From Verrucomicrobiales bacterium (GTDB lineage: Bacteria; Verrucomicrobiota; Verrucomicrobiia; Verrucomicrobiales; DEV007): a stretch of DNA of 30,944 nt. Under the pieces are notes generated by a model. The model saw nothing but the letters and a program-made list of their open reading frames with translations. It ran no database searches and was not told the origin of the DNA. The stretch is from NCBI GenBank assembly GCA_013911195.1, contig JACETS010000005.1, forward strand, positions 1-30,944, in the 5' to 3' direction. Below, in pieces: positions 7,861 through 15,878 of the stretch; position 1 is the stretch's first letter, and each line of letters begins with the position of its first letter. Position numbers and translations under genes: made by a program.

Positions 7861-8952
7861 TAATACTCTTATCCTGTAAAATACTTTTCGATTCTCGATT
7901 GGCTCATTGTCCACGAAAGAGGTAGTGTCTTTCTTGCCTATCACGCCATCATCAAGTTCGTTCCATTCTATCATATCAATTGAGGAGTCCACTGCATAGG
8001 CCTTACCTGAAATTGAATTCCAATTAATTGTTGTAGTTTTGGAATCTGAATCATAAGAAATTGTATTTATCTGGAAGGAAGCTATGCCTCCAGTGATAGA
8101 ATCAAGGTGTTGCTGAAAAAAAGATTGATCTTTATCGCTGTTGTAAATATTTATCTCGTCAATCTGCCCTGGAAAAGATTCTCCAGCATCCCAACGGCCG
8201 CCTATGCCAACTGGTGAACCACCGGTTGGATAAGGGCCACCGCTATTAGTAAAAGGACCTATTCTTTTTAATATCGTTTCTCCGGCAGTAAGGTCAGCTA
8301 TATAATTTGTAAAGGTTGTAGTGTTATCATCGTTAATGATATATGATCCCGATACGAAGTACCAGTGGTCTGCTTCAATTGTTTCAAGAATTAGATTTTG
8401 ATTCCTCTCTGCAAAGCCATCGCCGATGGTGCTTGAGAGTTGTTGGCCAGTACTTGGTAGTGGTGCGTTTCCTTGAACTAGAAAATAACCACGATCATTT
8501 CCTGTTCTCGTTGTTAGGATGTATCCCAAGTTGAAATTCCCTCCACTTATTTCATCAGAATTTGCCTGAAATAAAACTTCATATGACATTCTTTCATTAA
8601 GAGTTATTGACGCATTATGGAGACCTGCTCCATTTGCAAAGTCATTACCCTGACCTCTTTGGGTTGCAATTGAATTGGATGTGTTATCATAACCAGGACT
8701 TTCGTATTCAAGATCTTGGGCGGTTCCGCTACCATATGGTCTGGGAGCTAGAATGACCCCACTCACTTTGTCTTCTAATTTTTCTTCATTGGTTTCTCCA
8801 TCGAAAGTAAATTGGTGAGTCAGGTCAGGATCTGTTTGTGCGATTGTTTGAAAGTCAGTAACGCTTCCACGAACTAGGCTAGAAATAAAAAATATGCACC
8901 CAATAATAGTTAATATTTTGTACGATTTTGAATTATTGATCGATGATTTCAT
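7852..8952 (-). CDS. Secreted LamG/concanavalin A-like domain protein
   Basis: A 366-residue exported protein. Residues about 10-29 are a hydrophobic signal peptide. Residues about 45-285 look like a LamG/jelly-roll lectin domain: an opening LTHQFTFDGE, a central strand SYEVLFQANS, then WYFVSGSYI, and closing FPGQIDEINIYNS. The last 75 residues form a separate beta domain with INWNSISGKAYAVDSS and WNEL, a pattern I associate with secreted proteins of Verrucomicrobiota where it often follows LamG domains. Such proteins usually bind polysaccharide or sit at the cell surface; no enzymatic domain is visible, so function is unknown. No operon partner: the neighbour downstream is convergent and the upstream one divergent. 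Confidence 0.75.
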   Translation of the reverse strand: MKSSINNSKSYKILTIIGCIFFISSLVRGSVTDFQTIAQTDPDLTHQFTFDGETNEEKLEDKVSGVILAPRPYGSGTAQDLEYESPGYDNTSNSIATQRGQGNDFANGAGLHNASITLNERMSYEVLFQANSDEISGGNFNLGYILTTRTGNDRGYFLVQGNAPLPSTGQQLSSTIGDGFAERNQNLILETIEADHWYFVSGSYIINDDNTTTFTNYIADLTAGETILKRIGPFTNSGGPYPTGGSPVGIGGRWDAGESFPGQIDEINIYNSDKDQSFFQQHLDSITGGIASFQINTISYDSDSKTTTINWNSISGKAYAVDSSIDMIEWNELDDGVIGKKDTTSFVDNEPIENRKVFYRIRVLEE

Positions 8953-8968
8953 TATTTATTAATAACTT

Positions 8969-9023
8969 ATAATCAATTATTTATGCAATTGTTATCTGGT
9001 TAGGGTTTTTAGAATAATCAATT
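8969..9023. repeat. Direct repeat in the divergent promoter gap
   Basis: ATAATCAATT occurs at 8969-8978 and again at 9014-9023, 45 bases apart (about four helical turns), in the 128-base AT-rich gap between the divergent LamG and molybdopterin-protein genes. It could be a pair of protein-binding sites; given the base composition, chance is a real alternative. Confidence 0.25.
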
Positions 9024-9080
9024 TTTATCATTTATTGATCTCAAATCTTGTGTCTATTCTTGTGAAGCACTTACTGATCA

Positions 9081-9746
9081 ATGCCAAAATCCTATTTAGA
9101 CAGAAAAGAGGCCTGGGCGAGAAAGATGATAGAGAAAGGGGTGCTTAATCAAAAAGAGAGATCTAACGAAAGGCTTCCGCCTGGTCAACATACTGTAGAA
9201 AAATTACCTATTCTCGATTTGGGGATACAACCCAAGATTGATAAAAAGGATTGGTTTCTTAAAATTGGGGGAGAGGTTGAGAATGAACTAGAGCTCAATT
9301 GGGGGAACTTGCAGGAATTTGATCAAGTTGAAGAAGTAAGTGATTTTCATTGTGTAACGACTTGGTCTAAATATGACTGTCAATGGGGTGGTATTAAAAT
9401 GTTAGAATTATTGGACATGGTTAAACCTTCCTCTCATAGCCTTTATGTTCTTTTCGTTTCCTATGACGGCTACACGACTAATGTTCCTATTGAAGCAGTT
9501 TATAGCCCACATGCACTACTAGCTACCTCACTAAGTGGCGAACCGTTGCCTATAAAGTACGGTGGACCTGTAAGAGTTGTGATCCCTCATTTGTATGCAT
9601 GGAAAAGTGCCAAGTATATCAAGGAGATCCATTTTACTGATCATCTGCAACTTGGATACTGGGAGAAAAGAGGATATTCGAATACAGCAGACCCGTGGAA
9701 GGAAGAACGGTTTATTGATAAGGAGGTTCCAGGTTGGAGAGATTAG
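9081..9746 (+). CDS. Sulfite-oxidase-fold molybdopterin-binding protein (YuiH-like, cytoplasmic)
   Basis: A 221-residue protein with the oxidoreductase molybdopterin-binding domain. The key segment is DFHCVTTWSKYDCQW, where Cys91 is expected to ligate molybdenum. GEPLPIKYGGPVRVVIPHLYAWKSAKYI follows the family pattern of cofactor contacts, and the end (YWEKRGYSNTADPWKEERF) is typical of the short YuiH-like group. There is no Tat or Sec signal, and no haem or dimerisation domain, so it should be cytoplasmic, unlike MsrP, which is Tat-exported. Substrate and electron partner are unknown; no cofactor-synthesis gene or cytochrome is adjacent. The ATG at 9081 has no clear Shine-Dalgarno sequence. 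Confidence 0.85.
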   Translation: MPKSYLDRKEAWARKMIEKGVLNQKERSNERLPPGQHTVEKLPILDLGIQPKIDKKDWFLKIGGEVENELELNWGNLQEFDQVEEVSDFHCVTTWSKYDCQWGGIKMLELLDMVKPSSHSLYVLFVSYDGYTTNVPIEAVYSPHALLATSLSGEPLPIKYGGPVRVVIPHLYAWKSAKYIKEIHFTDHLQLGYWEKRGYSNTADPWKEERFIDKEVPGWRD

Positions 9747-9876
9747 AGTTCTATAGTTATATACTATATCTGTTTGAAGCATCGTAACTGGCACAGATAA
9801 ATTGCATACCTTGGATTGCATGAGTTAGAAAAAAATTATACAAATAATAATTATTGAATTCAGCTCTCATGGGTGT

Positions 9877-9911
9877 GTATTTGAGGGTTTTATTTAACAA
9901 ATACCCTTTTT
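9877..9911 (+). promoter_or_regulatory. Leader element with two mutually exclusive hairpins directly before gpmI
   Basis: GTATTTG (9877-9883) can pair with CAAATAC (9898-9904). Alternatively AGGGT (9884-9888) can pair with ACCCT (9903-9907), followed by a T-run at 9907-9911. The two stems use overlapping bases, so only one can form. The element ends four bases before the gpmI ATG. The remaining intergenic DNA (9747-9876) shows nothing else I can name. Confidence 0.3.
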
Positions 9912-9915
9912 ATAA

Positions 9916-11448
9916 ATGCAAAAAAAACCCTGTATTCTTATTATCCGTGATGGTTGGGGAATTAATCCGGGAGGATCGGATAATGCTCTGAAAAATGGAG
10001 ATGCAACACTTTTAGCCGATACCCCATTTCACGATTATATTTTTGATAAATATCCTGTTTCTAAAGTCAGTGCTAGCGGTGAAGATGTTGGACTTCCTTC
10101 AGGGCAAATGGGGAATTCTGAAGTTGGGCACCTAAACTTGGGTGCTGGTCGAATAGTTTATCAAGATCTAAGTAGAATTAATAAGGCTATTGAAAATGGC
10201 GAACTTGAACAAAATTCTATTTTGGAAGATGCCTTTACAAAAGCGAAAGATAGCAAGTTGCATTTTATCGGCTTGGTTTCTGATGGAGGCGTTCATAGTC
10301 ATCAGGATCATCTCATTGCTCTTGCAAACGCAGCTAAATCATCAGGCGTAGAAAATGTACAAGTTCATGCAATAACCGATGGTAGAGATGCATCCCCTAC
10401 AGGTGGATATGAGTATCTATCTTATTGTGAGGATGAATTAGGTAAGATAGGTTTTAGAATTAATACTGTTATTGGTAGGTACTATGCAATGGATCGAGAT
10501 CGGCGATGGGATAGGACCAAGCTAGGATGGGATGCTATTGTTCATGGTCACGGAGAATATAATGAAGTGCTACCTTCGGAAGCAGTAAAGAATCAATATG
10601 AAAATAATAAAACTGATGAATTTTTGCCTCCACTAATATTTAGCGATCATAATCAAACTAGAGTTGATGATGGAGATGTTGTTGTATGGTTTAACTTTAG
10701 AGCTGATAGAGCAAGGCAGTTATCAGAAGCTTTTCTTTTTGATGAATTTAATGGGTTTGATAGAGGTTGTATGCCTAATGTTAGCTATTACACATTAACT
10801 GAATATGATGAGAAGTATGAGTGCAAAGTTGTTTTTCCATCTTTAAAGCTTCATAAGGTATTAGGAGAAGTTGTCAGCTTGGCAGGCAAAAGCCAACTTC
10901 GAATTGCAGAGACTGAAAAATATCCACACGTTACTTATTTCTTCAATGGAGGTGAAGAGAAACCTTTTGATGGTGAAGATAGAGTAATTGTTCCGTCTCC
11001 AAAAGTAGCAACATACGATCTTCAACCCGAAATGAGTGCTCCAAAAGTCACTGAGGAAGTTGTTAATAGGTTGTCTGAATATGACTTAGTTATACTCAAT
11101 TTTGCAAATCCTGATATGGTTGGGCACACAGGTGTCGTTGAAGCTGGAAAATCGGCTGTTCAAACAATTGATAAATGCCTTGAAGAAGTAATTGATGAGG
11201 TCATTAAGCTTGGGGGAAAAGCCTTGGTTACTTCAGATCATGGAAATTGTGAACAAATGATTAAAGAAGATGGATCGCCACATACTGCTCATACAACAAA
11301 TCTGGTTCATTTAGTTTATGTTGGTGAGGATTATGAAAAGGTTCAATTAAATGATGGTATTCTCGCAGATATTGCTCCAACCATTTTAGATCTTCTTGAT
11401 ATTCAGGCCCCAGACGAGATGGATGGGTCTAGTTTGATTTCCTTTTAG
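9916..11448 (+). CDS. gpmI: 2,3-bisphosphoglycerate-independent phosphoglycerate mutase
   Basis: Interconverts 3- and 2-phosphoglycerate in glycolysis and gluconeogenesis, using two metal ions (usually Mn2+) and a phosphoserine intermediate. At 510 residues it has the normal family length. The metal-binding Asp12 lies in IRDGWG; the phosphorylated Ser68 lies in GQMGNSEVGHLNLGAGR. Other conserved segments are AITDGRDASPTGG, RYYAMDRDRRWDR, WFNFRADRARQL, NFANPDMVGHTG and TSDHGNCEQM. A slight oddity is Arg before Asp12, where LDGWG-type sequences are common. The ATG lacks a Shine-Dalgarno sequence and sits right behind an AT-rich hairpin. It stands alone between the molybdopterin protein and tRNA-Gln. 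Confidence 0.97.
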   Translation: MQKKPCILIIRDGWGINPGGSDNALKNGDATLLADTPFHDYIFDKYPVSKVSASGEDVGLPSGQMGNSEVGHLNLGAGRIVYQDLSRINKAIENGELEQNSILEDAFTKAKDSKLHFIGLVSDGGVHSHQDHLIALANAAKSSGVENVQVHAITDGRDASPTGGYEYLSYCEDELGKIGFRINTVIGRYYAMDRDRRWDRTKLGWDAIVHGHGEYNEVLPSEAVKNQYENNKTDEFLPPLIFSDHNQTRVDDGDVVVWFNFRADRARQLSEAFLFDEFNGFDRGCMPNVSYYTLTEYDEKYECKVVFPSLKLHKVLGEVVSLAGKSQLRIAETEKYPHVTYFFNGGEEKPFDGEDRVIVPSPKVATYDLQPEMSAPKVTEEVVNRLSEYDLVILNFANPDMVGHTGVVEAGKSAVQTIDKCLEEVIDEVIKLGGKALVTSDHGNCEQMIKEDGSPHTAHTTNLVHLVYVGEDYEKVQLNDGILADIAPTILDLLDIQAPDEMDGSSLISF

Positions 11449-11523
11449 AAGATAATAATGACAGGAATTTTCGACCCATCCTTGATCTTACGAAGGAATT
11501 AGATAATATACCAAATCTACTGA

Positions 11524-11598
11524 AACCCCGTGGTGTAATTGGTAACACAACTGATTTTGGTTCAGTCATTCAAGGTTCGAGTCCTTGCGGGGTTGCCA
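11524..11598 (+). tRNA. tRNA-Gln (anticodon UUG), CCA encoded
   Basis: A full cloverleaf can be drawn: acceptor AACCCCG/CGGGGTT, D-stem GTGT/ACAC, anticodon stem ACTGA/TCAGT with loop TTTTGGT (anticodon TTG, reading CAA), T-stem CAAGG/CCTTG with loop TTCGAGT, discriminator G and a genomically encoded CCA at 11596-11598. It lies between gpmI and rpsA. The T-rich stretch just after it may help end its transcript. Confidence 0.95.
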
Positions 11599-11665
11599 CT
11601 TTTTCTATATTTTTTGGTTCTAGAAATATCATTTTACTAATTATCTTGCGTAATTTGATTAATCA

Positions 11666-11727
11666 TATAAGGTCACACCCCTCTCAATTTGTTGGTGCCC
11701 CGTAAAGTTGAGAGTTGTATAGGGGCG
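11666..11727 (+). promoter_or_regulatory. Structured rpsA leader with possible pseudoknot and upstream -10-like hexamer
   Basis: TATAAG at 11666-11671 could be a -10 element; no good -35 is visible, so the promoter is tentative. Behind it, CTCTCAA (11681-11687) pairs with TTGAGAG (11708-11714). The loop holds GCCCC (11697-11701), which can pair with GGGGC (11722-11726) beyond the stem, an H-type pseudoknot arrangement. CCCC at 11678-11681 competes for the same GGGG, giving a nested alternative. The S1 start is 49 bases further on. In E. coli, S1 represses its own mRNA through the leader, so a role in autoregulation is plausible but unproven here. Confidence 0.4.
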
Positions 11728-11774
11728 GAGTAGTCACTAATTAAATATCAACATAACCTTACAAACCCAATCTT

Positions 11775-13463
11775 ATGAGTACCGAGCTAATTGCACTCAT
11801 CGACAAATCCTTCAAAGAAATTCGCGAAGGTTCTATAGTCATAGGTCGAATTATAGAAATACAACCTCAAGTAGTCCTTGTGGACATAGGCTACAAATCC
11901 GAAGGAGCAATTCCAATTTCCGAATTTGAGGATGAGGATATTGAAGTTGGTAATGATATAGAGGTTTTGCTTGAACGTTTGGAGAACGACGAAGGAATGG
12001 TCGTTTTATCAAAAGAGAAAGCGGCTCATAAACAGAATTGGGATAAAATTGTTAAAGTGTTTCATGATGGAGGCCTTGTTAAGGGTAAGGTCAAAGCTGT
12101 TGTTAAAGGTGGACTAATGGTAAATGTTGGAGTTGAGGCGTTTCTACCTGGATCTCAAATTGATATTATACCTCCGAAAGATCTGACAGAGTATGTTGGT
12201 AATATCTATGAATTTAAGATTGTCAAAATTAACGACGAAAGAAAAAATGTCGTTCTTAGTAGGCGAGAAGTTATTGAGGCAGAAAGAACAGAACAACGCC
12301 AAGCATTCTTGAAGGATGTAAATGTTGGTGATGCTGTAGATGGTATTGTAAAGAACATCACAGACTTTGGAGCATTTGTTGATCTTCAAGGTATGGATGG
12401 ACTTCTGCATATCACCGATATGAGTTGGGGTAGGGTTAATCATCCAAGTGAAATGCTCACTATTGCTCAAACCATCAAAGTTCAAATTTTAGAGGTAGAT
12501 AAAGAAAAAGAGAGAGTTTCTCTCGGTCTTAAACAATTAACTCCCAATCCTTGGGAAGATATTGAGACAAGATTTCCTGTTGGTGACCATGTTAAGGGTA
12601 AGATTACGAAATTGGTTCCATATGGTGCTTTTGTTGAAGTTGCCGAGGGAGTTGAAGGTTTAATACATGTATCTGAATTATCTTGGACAAAGCGTATAAC
12701 AAGACCTTCAGATGTGCTTGAATTAGGTCAGGATGTGGAAGCTGTTGTTCTTGGGATAAATATTGAGGAACAGAAAATATCTCTTGGTGTCCGTCAGCTT
12801 GAGCCTAACCCATGGGATAATGTTGAGTCTCGCTTCCCAATTGGTAGCCAAATCAAAGGTGAAGTAAGAAATTTAACTCCTTACGGTGCTTTCATAGAAC
12901 TTGAAGATGGTATTGATGGAATGGTTCACGTTTCTGATTTGAGCTGGACTCGTAAAATAAATCATCCAAGTGAAACACTCAAAAAAGGAGATGAATTACA
13001 GGCTGTTGTTTTAGAAATTGATAAAGAAAGTCAGCGCATTAGTTTGGGCGTGAAGCAACTTGAAACTGATCCATGGGAAGAAATTGGAAGCCGTTTCAAT
13101 GTCGGTGATATGGTAAAAGGTACGGTTGCTAAGATTGCTGCCTTTGGTGCCTTTATTCAGTTAGAGGATGAAGTTGATGGTTTGGTGCATATCTCCCAAT
13201 TAAGTGAGGAGCATGTCACTAAAGTCAAAGAGGTTGTTAGTATTGGTGATGAGGTAGAGGCTCGAGTAATTAAAGTGGACAAAGCTGAACGACGCATTGG
13301 TTTGTCCATCAAAGCGGCCTCTTACAGTGAAGAAGACCTTAAGAAAGAAACTGCTGCTTTTGATGCGTTGAGACCAAGTTCTGACCTTGTTGGCCTAGAA
13401 CAAGCATTCCAGGTTGCCGAAGAATGGCGTCCGGGCGAGGAAAATGAAGAAGAGGAAAAGTAG
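11775..13463 (+). CDS. rpsA: 30S ribosomal protein S1
   Basis: RNA-binding ribosomal protein that helps recruit mRNA to the small subunit. It has 562 residues, near the usual size, and six S1/OB domains are readable in order: IREGSIVIGRIIEI (about 16), GGLVKGKVKAVVKGG (about 98), VGDAVDGIVKNITDFGAF (about 184), VGDHVKGKITKLVPYGAF (about 269), IGSQIKGEVRNLTPYGAF (about 356) and VGDMVKGTVAKIAAFGAF (about 443). Domains 3 to 6 repeat the GLLHITDMSW-type strand. The C-terminus is acidic. The ATG has no Shine-Dalgarno sequence, as is common for rpsA, where translation depends on leader structure. It is monocistronic: a tRNA precedes it and a strong terminator follows. Confidence 0.97.
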   Translation: MSTELIALIDKSFKEIREGSIVIGRIIEIQPQVVLVDIGYKSEGAIPISEFEDEDIEVGNDIEVLLERLENDEGMVVLSKEKAAHKQNWDKIVKVFHDGGLVKGKVKAVVKGGLMVNVGVEAFLPGSQIDIIPPKDLTEYVGNIYEFKIVKINDERKNVVLSRREVIEAERTEQRQAFLKDVNVGDAVDGIVKNITDFGAFVDLQGMDGLLHITDMSWGRVNHPSEMLTIAQTIKVQILEVDKEKERVSLGLKQLTPNPWEDIETRFPVGDHVKGKITKLVPYGAFVEVAEGVEGLIHVSELSWTKRITRPSDVLELGQDVEAVVLGINIEEQKISLGVRQLEPNPWDNVESRFPIGSQIKGEVRNLTPYGAFIELEDGIDGMVHVSDLSWTRKINHPSETLKKGDELQAVVLEIDKESQRISLGVKQLETDPWEEIGSRFNVGDMVKGTVAKIAAFGAFIQLEDEVDGLVHISQLSEEHVTKVKEVVSIGDEVEARVIKVDKAERRIGLSIKAASYSEEDLKKETAAFDALRPSSDLVGLEQAFQVAEEWRPGEENEEEEK

Positions 13464-13485
13464 TTTTTCTTTACAGATTAATCAT

Positions 13486-13516
13486 AAAAAGGCACTTCAA
13501 ATAGAAGTGCCTTTTT
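13486..13516. terminator. Bidirectional intrinsic terminator between rpsA and the oxidoreductase gene
   Basis: A-run (13486-13490), stem GGCACTTC (13491-13498), loop AAATA, stem GAAGTGCC (13504-13511), T-run (13512-13516). The perfect 8-base GC-containing stem, flanked by A and T tracts, works in both orientations and serves the convergent rpsA and the minus-strand gene ending at 13532. Confidence 0.9.
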
Positions 13517-13531
13517 AGTTTAGGGTTGAAA

Positions 13532-14854
13532 TTAAACCTTCCAAATACCCCTGTAGTCTCTGGTTAACCACTCAGGGTTTCCGGTTTTTTCAGACAAGGT
13601 GTTTGTTTTTGGGTCCCATTTTATTACTTCACCATTGTAGTATGATTGATTCATTAAATGGCAACAGATTGCCGATCTGCCTCCAACGATCTCATTGGTT
13701 ATAGGTTTTTTTCGGCTTTCCATAGACGAAAGAAAGTCGCGAATGTGATGATTACTGTTGTATAATTTTACTTTTGCATTTTTTAAAAATGTTTTCTCTG
13801 CAGTTTGAAGGGCACTTCCTAGTGAGCCATCTCCTCGTTTCTCAAATTTTGCTATTTCCTTTCCTTTGAGACTAAAAACAAATCGGCCTCTATTTACTTT
13901 AACGTCACCATCTTCACCTTGAAAGTGCACACCAAAGCCGCTCTGGTGGGTGATTGTTGTGCCGCTTGAATAAACCAGTTTGGCACCTCTTTTGCTTTTC
14001 CATTTTTTCCAATCTTCGGGCGGTCTTGCTTCTATCGGCCCTGAATTATCAGCTCCCAGTCCCCATTGCGCGATGTCAATATGATGTGCTCCCCAATCTG
14101 TTACCATTCCACCACCATACTCCATATAATTTCGCCATGCTGGAAAGTGATTGTGAATTCCTCTAGGGCTAAGAACTGAGCTGTATGCACGCAGTGGTGC
14201 TGGTCCGCACCATAAATTCCAATTTAAGCCAGGTTCAGGACTTTCCTCTGGTAAATCACATGGACGTCCGGGGTCGCCTACAGCAATGCCAACATTTTTT
14301 ATTTTTCCAATAACGCCGTTTCTAACAAGTTCACAGGCGATCCGAAATTCACTAGAAGATCTTTGCATCGATCCTGTTTGAAGTATCCGATTATATTTTT
14401 TAACGGCTTTAATGACTTCAACTGATTCATGTATGTTGTGCGTTAATGGTTTCTCACAGTAGACATCTTTTCCATTTTTTAGTGCAGATATTGTTATCAC
14501 GCTGTGCCAATGATCTGGAGTTGCTATGCAAACGGCATCAATATTTTTGTCTTCTGTAATTTCTCTAAAGTCTACGAATGCCTGACAGTCTGAATTCTTA
14601 TGTTTTTGGTTAACAATTTTTTCTGCATTTTTTCTGCGATTTGTATCAACGTCACAGACAGCAACAGCTTGAATTCCTTGGCCTATGAAATTATTTAATA
14701 GTCCGTTATTCTGTTTGCCCATTCCAATGAACCCCATAACAACTCGATCATTGGGCTTGACCTTTGCTCCCCATATCGAAGAAGGAAGAATGAATGGGGC
14801 ACTTGCAACAGCTGTTGATTTAAGAAAATTTCGGCGTTTTGATGTTCGATTCAT
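13532..14854 (-). CDS. Tat-exported Gfo/Idh/MocA family oxidoreductase
   Basis: A 440-residue NAD(P)-dependent sugar dehydrogenase-type protein. The N-terminus carries a twin-arginine signal (KRRNFLKSTAVASAPFILP), so it is probably exported folded with its cofactor. The Rossmann glycine motif GFIGMGKQ (41-48), ATPDHWH (111-117), the EKPLTHN motif (134-140, with the usual catalytic Lys in EKP) and GGMVTDWGAHHIDIAQW place it in the family, in the large exported subgroup abundant in Verrucomicrobiota and Planctomycetota. Substrate cannot be read from sequence; carbohydrate or cyclitol processing is usual. It is a single gene, terminated by the shared hairpin at 13486-13516. Confidence 0.9.
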   Translation of the reverse strand: MNRTSKRRNFLKSTAVASAPFILPSSIWGAKVKPNDRVVMGFIGMGKQNNGLLNNFIGQGIQAVAVCDVDTNRRKNAEKIVNQKHKNSDCQAFVDFREITEDKNIDAVCIATPDHWHSVITISALKNGKDVYCEKPLTHNIHESVEVIKAVKKYNRILQTGSMQRSSSEFRIACELVRNGVIGKIKNVGIAVGDPGRPCDLPEESPEPGLNWNLWCGPAPLRAYSSVLSPRGIHNHFPAWRNYMEYGGGMVTDWGAHHIDIAQWGLGADNSGPIEARPPEDWKKWKSKRGAKLVYSSGTTITHQSGFGVHFQGEDGDVKVNRGRFVFSLKGKEIAKFEKRGDGSLGSALQTAEKTFLKNAKVKLYNSNHHIRDFLSSMESRKKPITNEIVGGRSAICCHLMNQSYYNGEVIKWDPKTNTLSEKTGNPEWLTRDYRGIWKV

Positions 14855-15010
14855 ATGAAGAAATTGATTCTATAATTGAGTAAATGACAATTATTTTAAA
14901 TAAATACTTATATATATTCAAAAAAAGGCCTCAAATTTAGATTTTTTTATACTGTGATTTATAAAGGTTTTTAGTGATTGCTGTAATCGGGAGGTGTTTT
15001 AAATTATATT

Positions 15011-15868
15011 GTGCAAAGAAGTGAATCAAAAGAATTGCCATCAATTGTGATAGGAACCGGAGATCGTTCTGTTATCATAGATGGTGAGATGCCGGCCTTC
15101 ATAATTGGGCCATGTGTTATTGAGGATGAAAATTTCACATGGAAGATTGCAAAAAAGTTAGTTGAGTTATCCGATAAACTTCATTTTCCTCTAATCTTCA
15201 AAGCTTCTTATGACAAAGCCAATAGAACATCTATTGATTCCTTTAGGGGGCCCGGTGTAAAAGACGGGTGTAAGATTTTGGGGCAAATTGGAAAGGAATT
15301 AGGTGTTCCAGTTACAACAGATGTTCACACGGTTGAAGAAATTGAAATCGCTTCAGAATTTATAGATTTTATTCAGATTCCTGCGTTTTTATGTCGCCAA
15401 ACAGACTTAATCATTTCAGCTGGTCGTAGTGGAAGGCCAGTAAATGTTAAAAAAGGGCAATTTTTATCACCAACTGATATAGTTCCTATTGCTAGTAAGC
15501 TTGAATCAACGGGTTGCAAAGAATATCTGTTTACGGAACGAGGTTCCACATTTGGATACAATAATTTAGTAGCTGACATGCGATCACTTTTTTGGATTCG
15601 CGATCAAGGTTATCGAGTTATTTTTGATGCAACTCATTCTGTACAACGTCCTGGTGGACTTGGTGACAAATCTTCTGGGGATGGTTATTTGGCTCCGGTA
15701 CTTGCTAGAGCTGCTATTGCAACAGGTTGTGATGGGGTTTTTATTGAAACTCATCCAGACCCTAAAGATGCAAAATCTGATGGCCCTAACCAGATTCCAT
15801 TAGATAAAATAGAGTCATTAATCAAAAAGTTGATGGCTATTCATACCATATCTAGAGTCGATAATTAA
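15011..15868 (+). CDS. kdsA: 3-deoxy-8-phosphooctulonate (Kdo-8-phosphate) synthase, metal-dependent type
   Basis: Condenses phosphoenolpyruvate with arabinose 5-phosphate to make Kdo-8-P for the inner core of LPS. Family motifs: GPCVIEDE (33-40), KASYDKANRTS, RGPGVKDG, TDVHTVEE, IPAFLCRQTDL, NVKKGQFLSP and FGYNNLVADM. Cys35, His209, Glu246 and Asp257 correspond with one constant offset of 24 to the metal ligands of Aquifex KdsA (Cys11, His185, Glu222, Asp233), so this is the metallo-enzyme form. The start is GTG; a good GGGAGG at 14989-14994 lies 16 bases upstream, farther than normal, and no other start in frame fits. It heads a plus-strand cluster continuing into lpt genes. The 156-base gap upstream shows no convincing promoter, only AT-rich DNA. 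Confidence 0.95.
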   Translation: MQRSESKELPSIVIGTGDRSVIIDGEMPAFIIGPCVIEDENFTWKIAKKLVELSDKLHFPLIFKASYDKANRTSIDSFRGPGVKDGCKILGQIGKELGVPVTTDVHTVEEIEIASEFIDFIQIPAFLCRQTDLIISAGRSGRPVNVKKGQFLSPTDIVPIASKLESTGCKEYLFTERGSTFGYNNLVADMRSLFWIRDQGYRVIFDATHSVQRPGGLGDKSSGDGYLAPVLARAAIATGCDGVFIETHPDPKDAKSDGPNQIPLDKIESLIKKLMAIHTISRVDN

Positions 15869-15878
15869 TGTTCATATA

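Noticed and set aside
12144..12485. 113-codon minus-strand open frame inside rpsA
   Set aside because: Antisense to conserved S1 domains; the predicted peptide has no recognisable features.
14989..15004. GTG at 14994 with a near-perfect ribosome-binding site as the true kdsA start
   Set aside because: That GTG is followed one codon later by TAA, so it cannot encode kdsA; the GTG at 15011 remains the only workable start.
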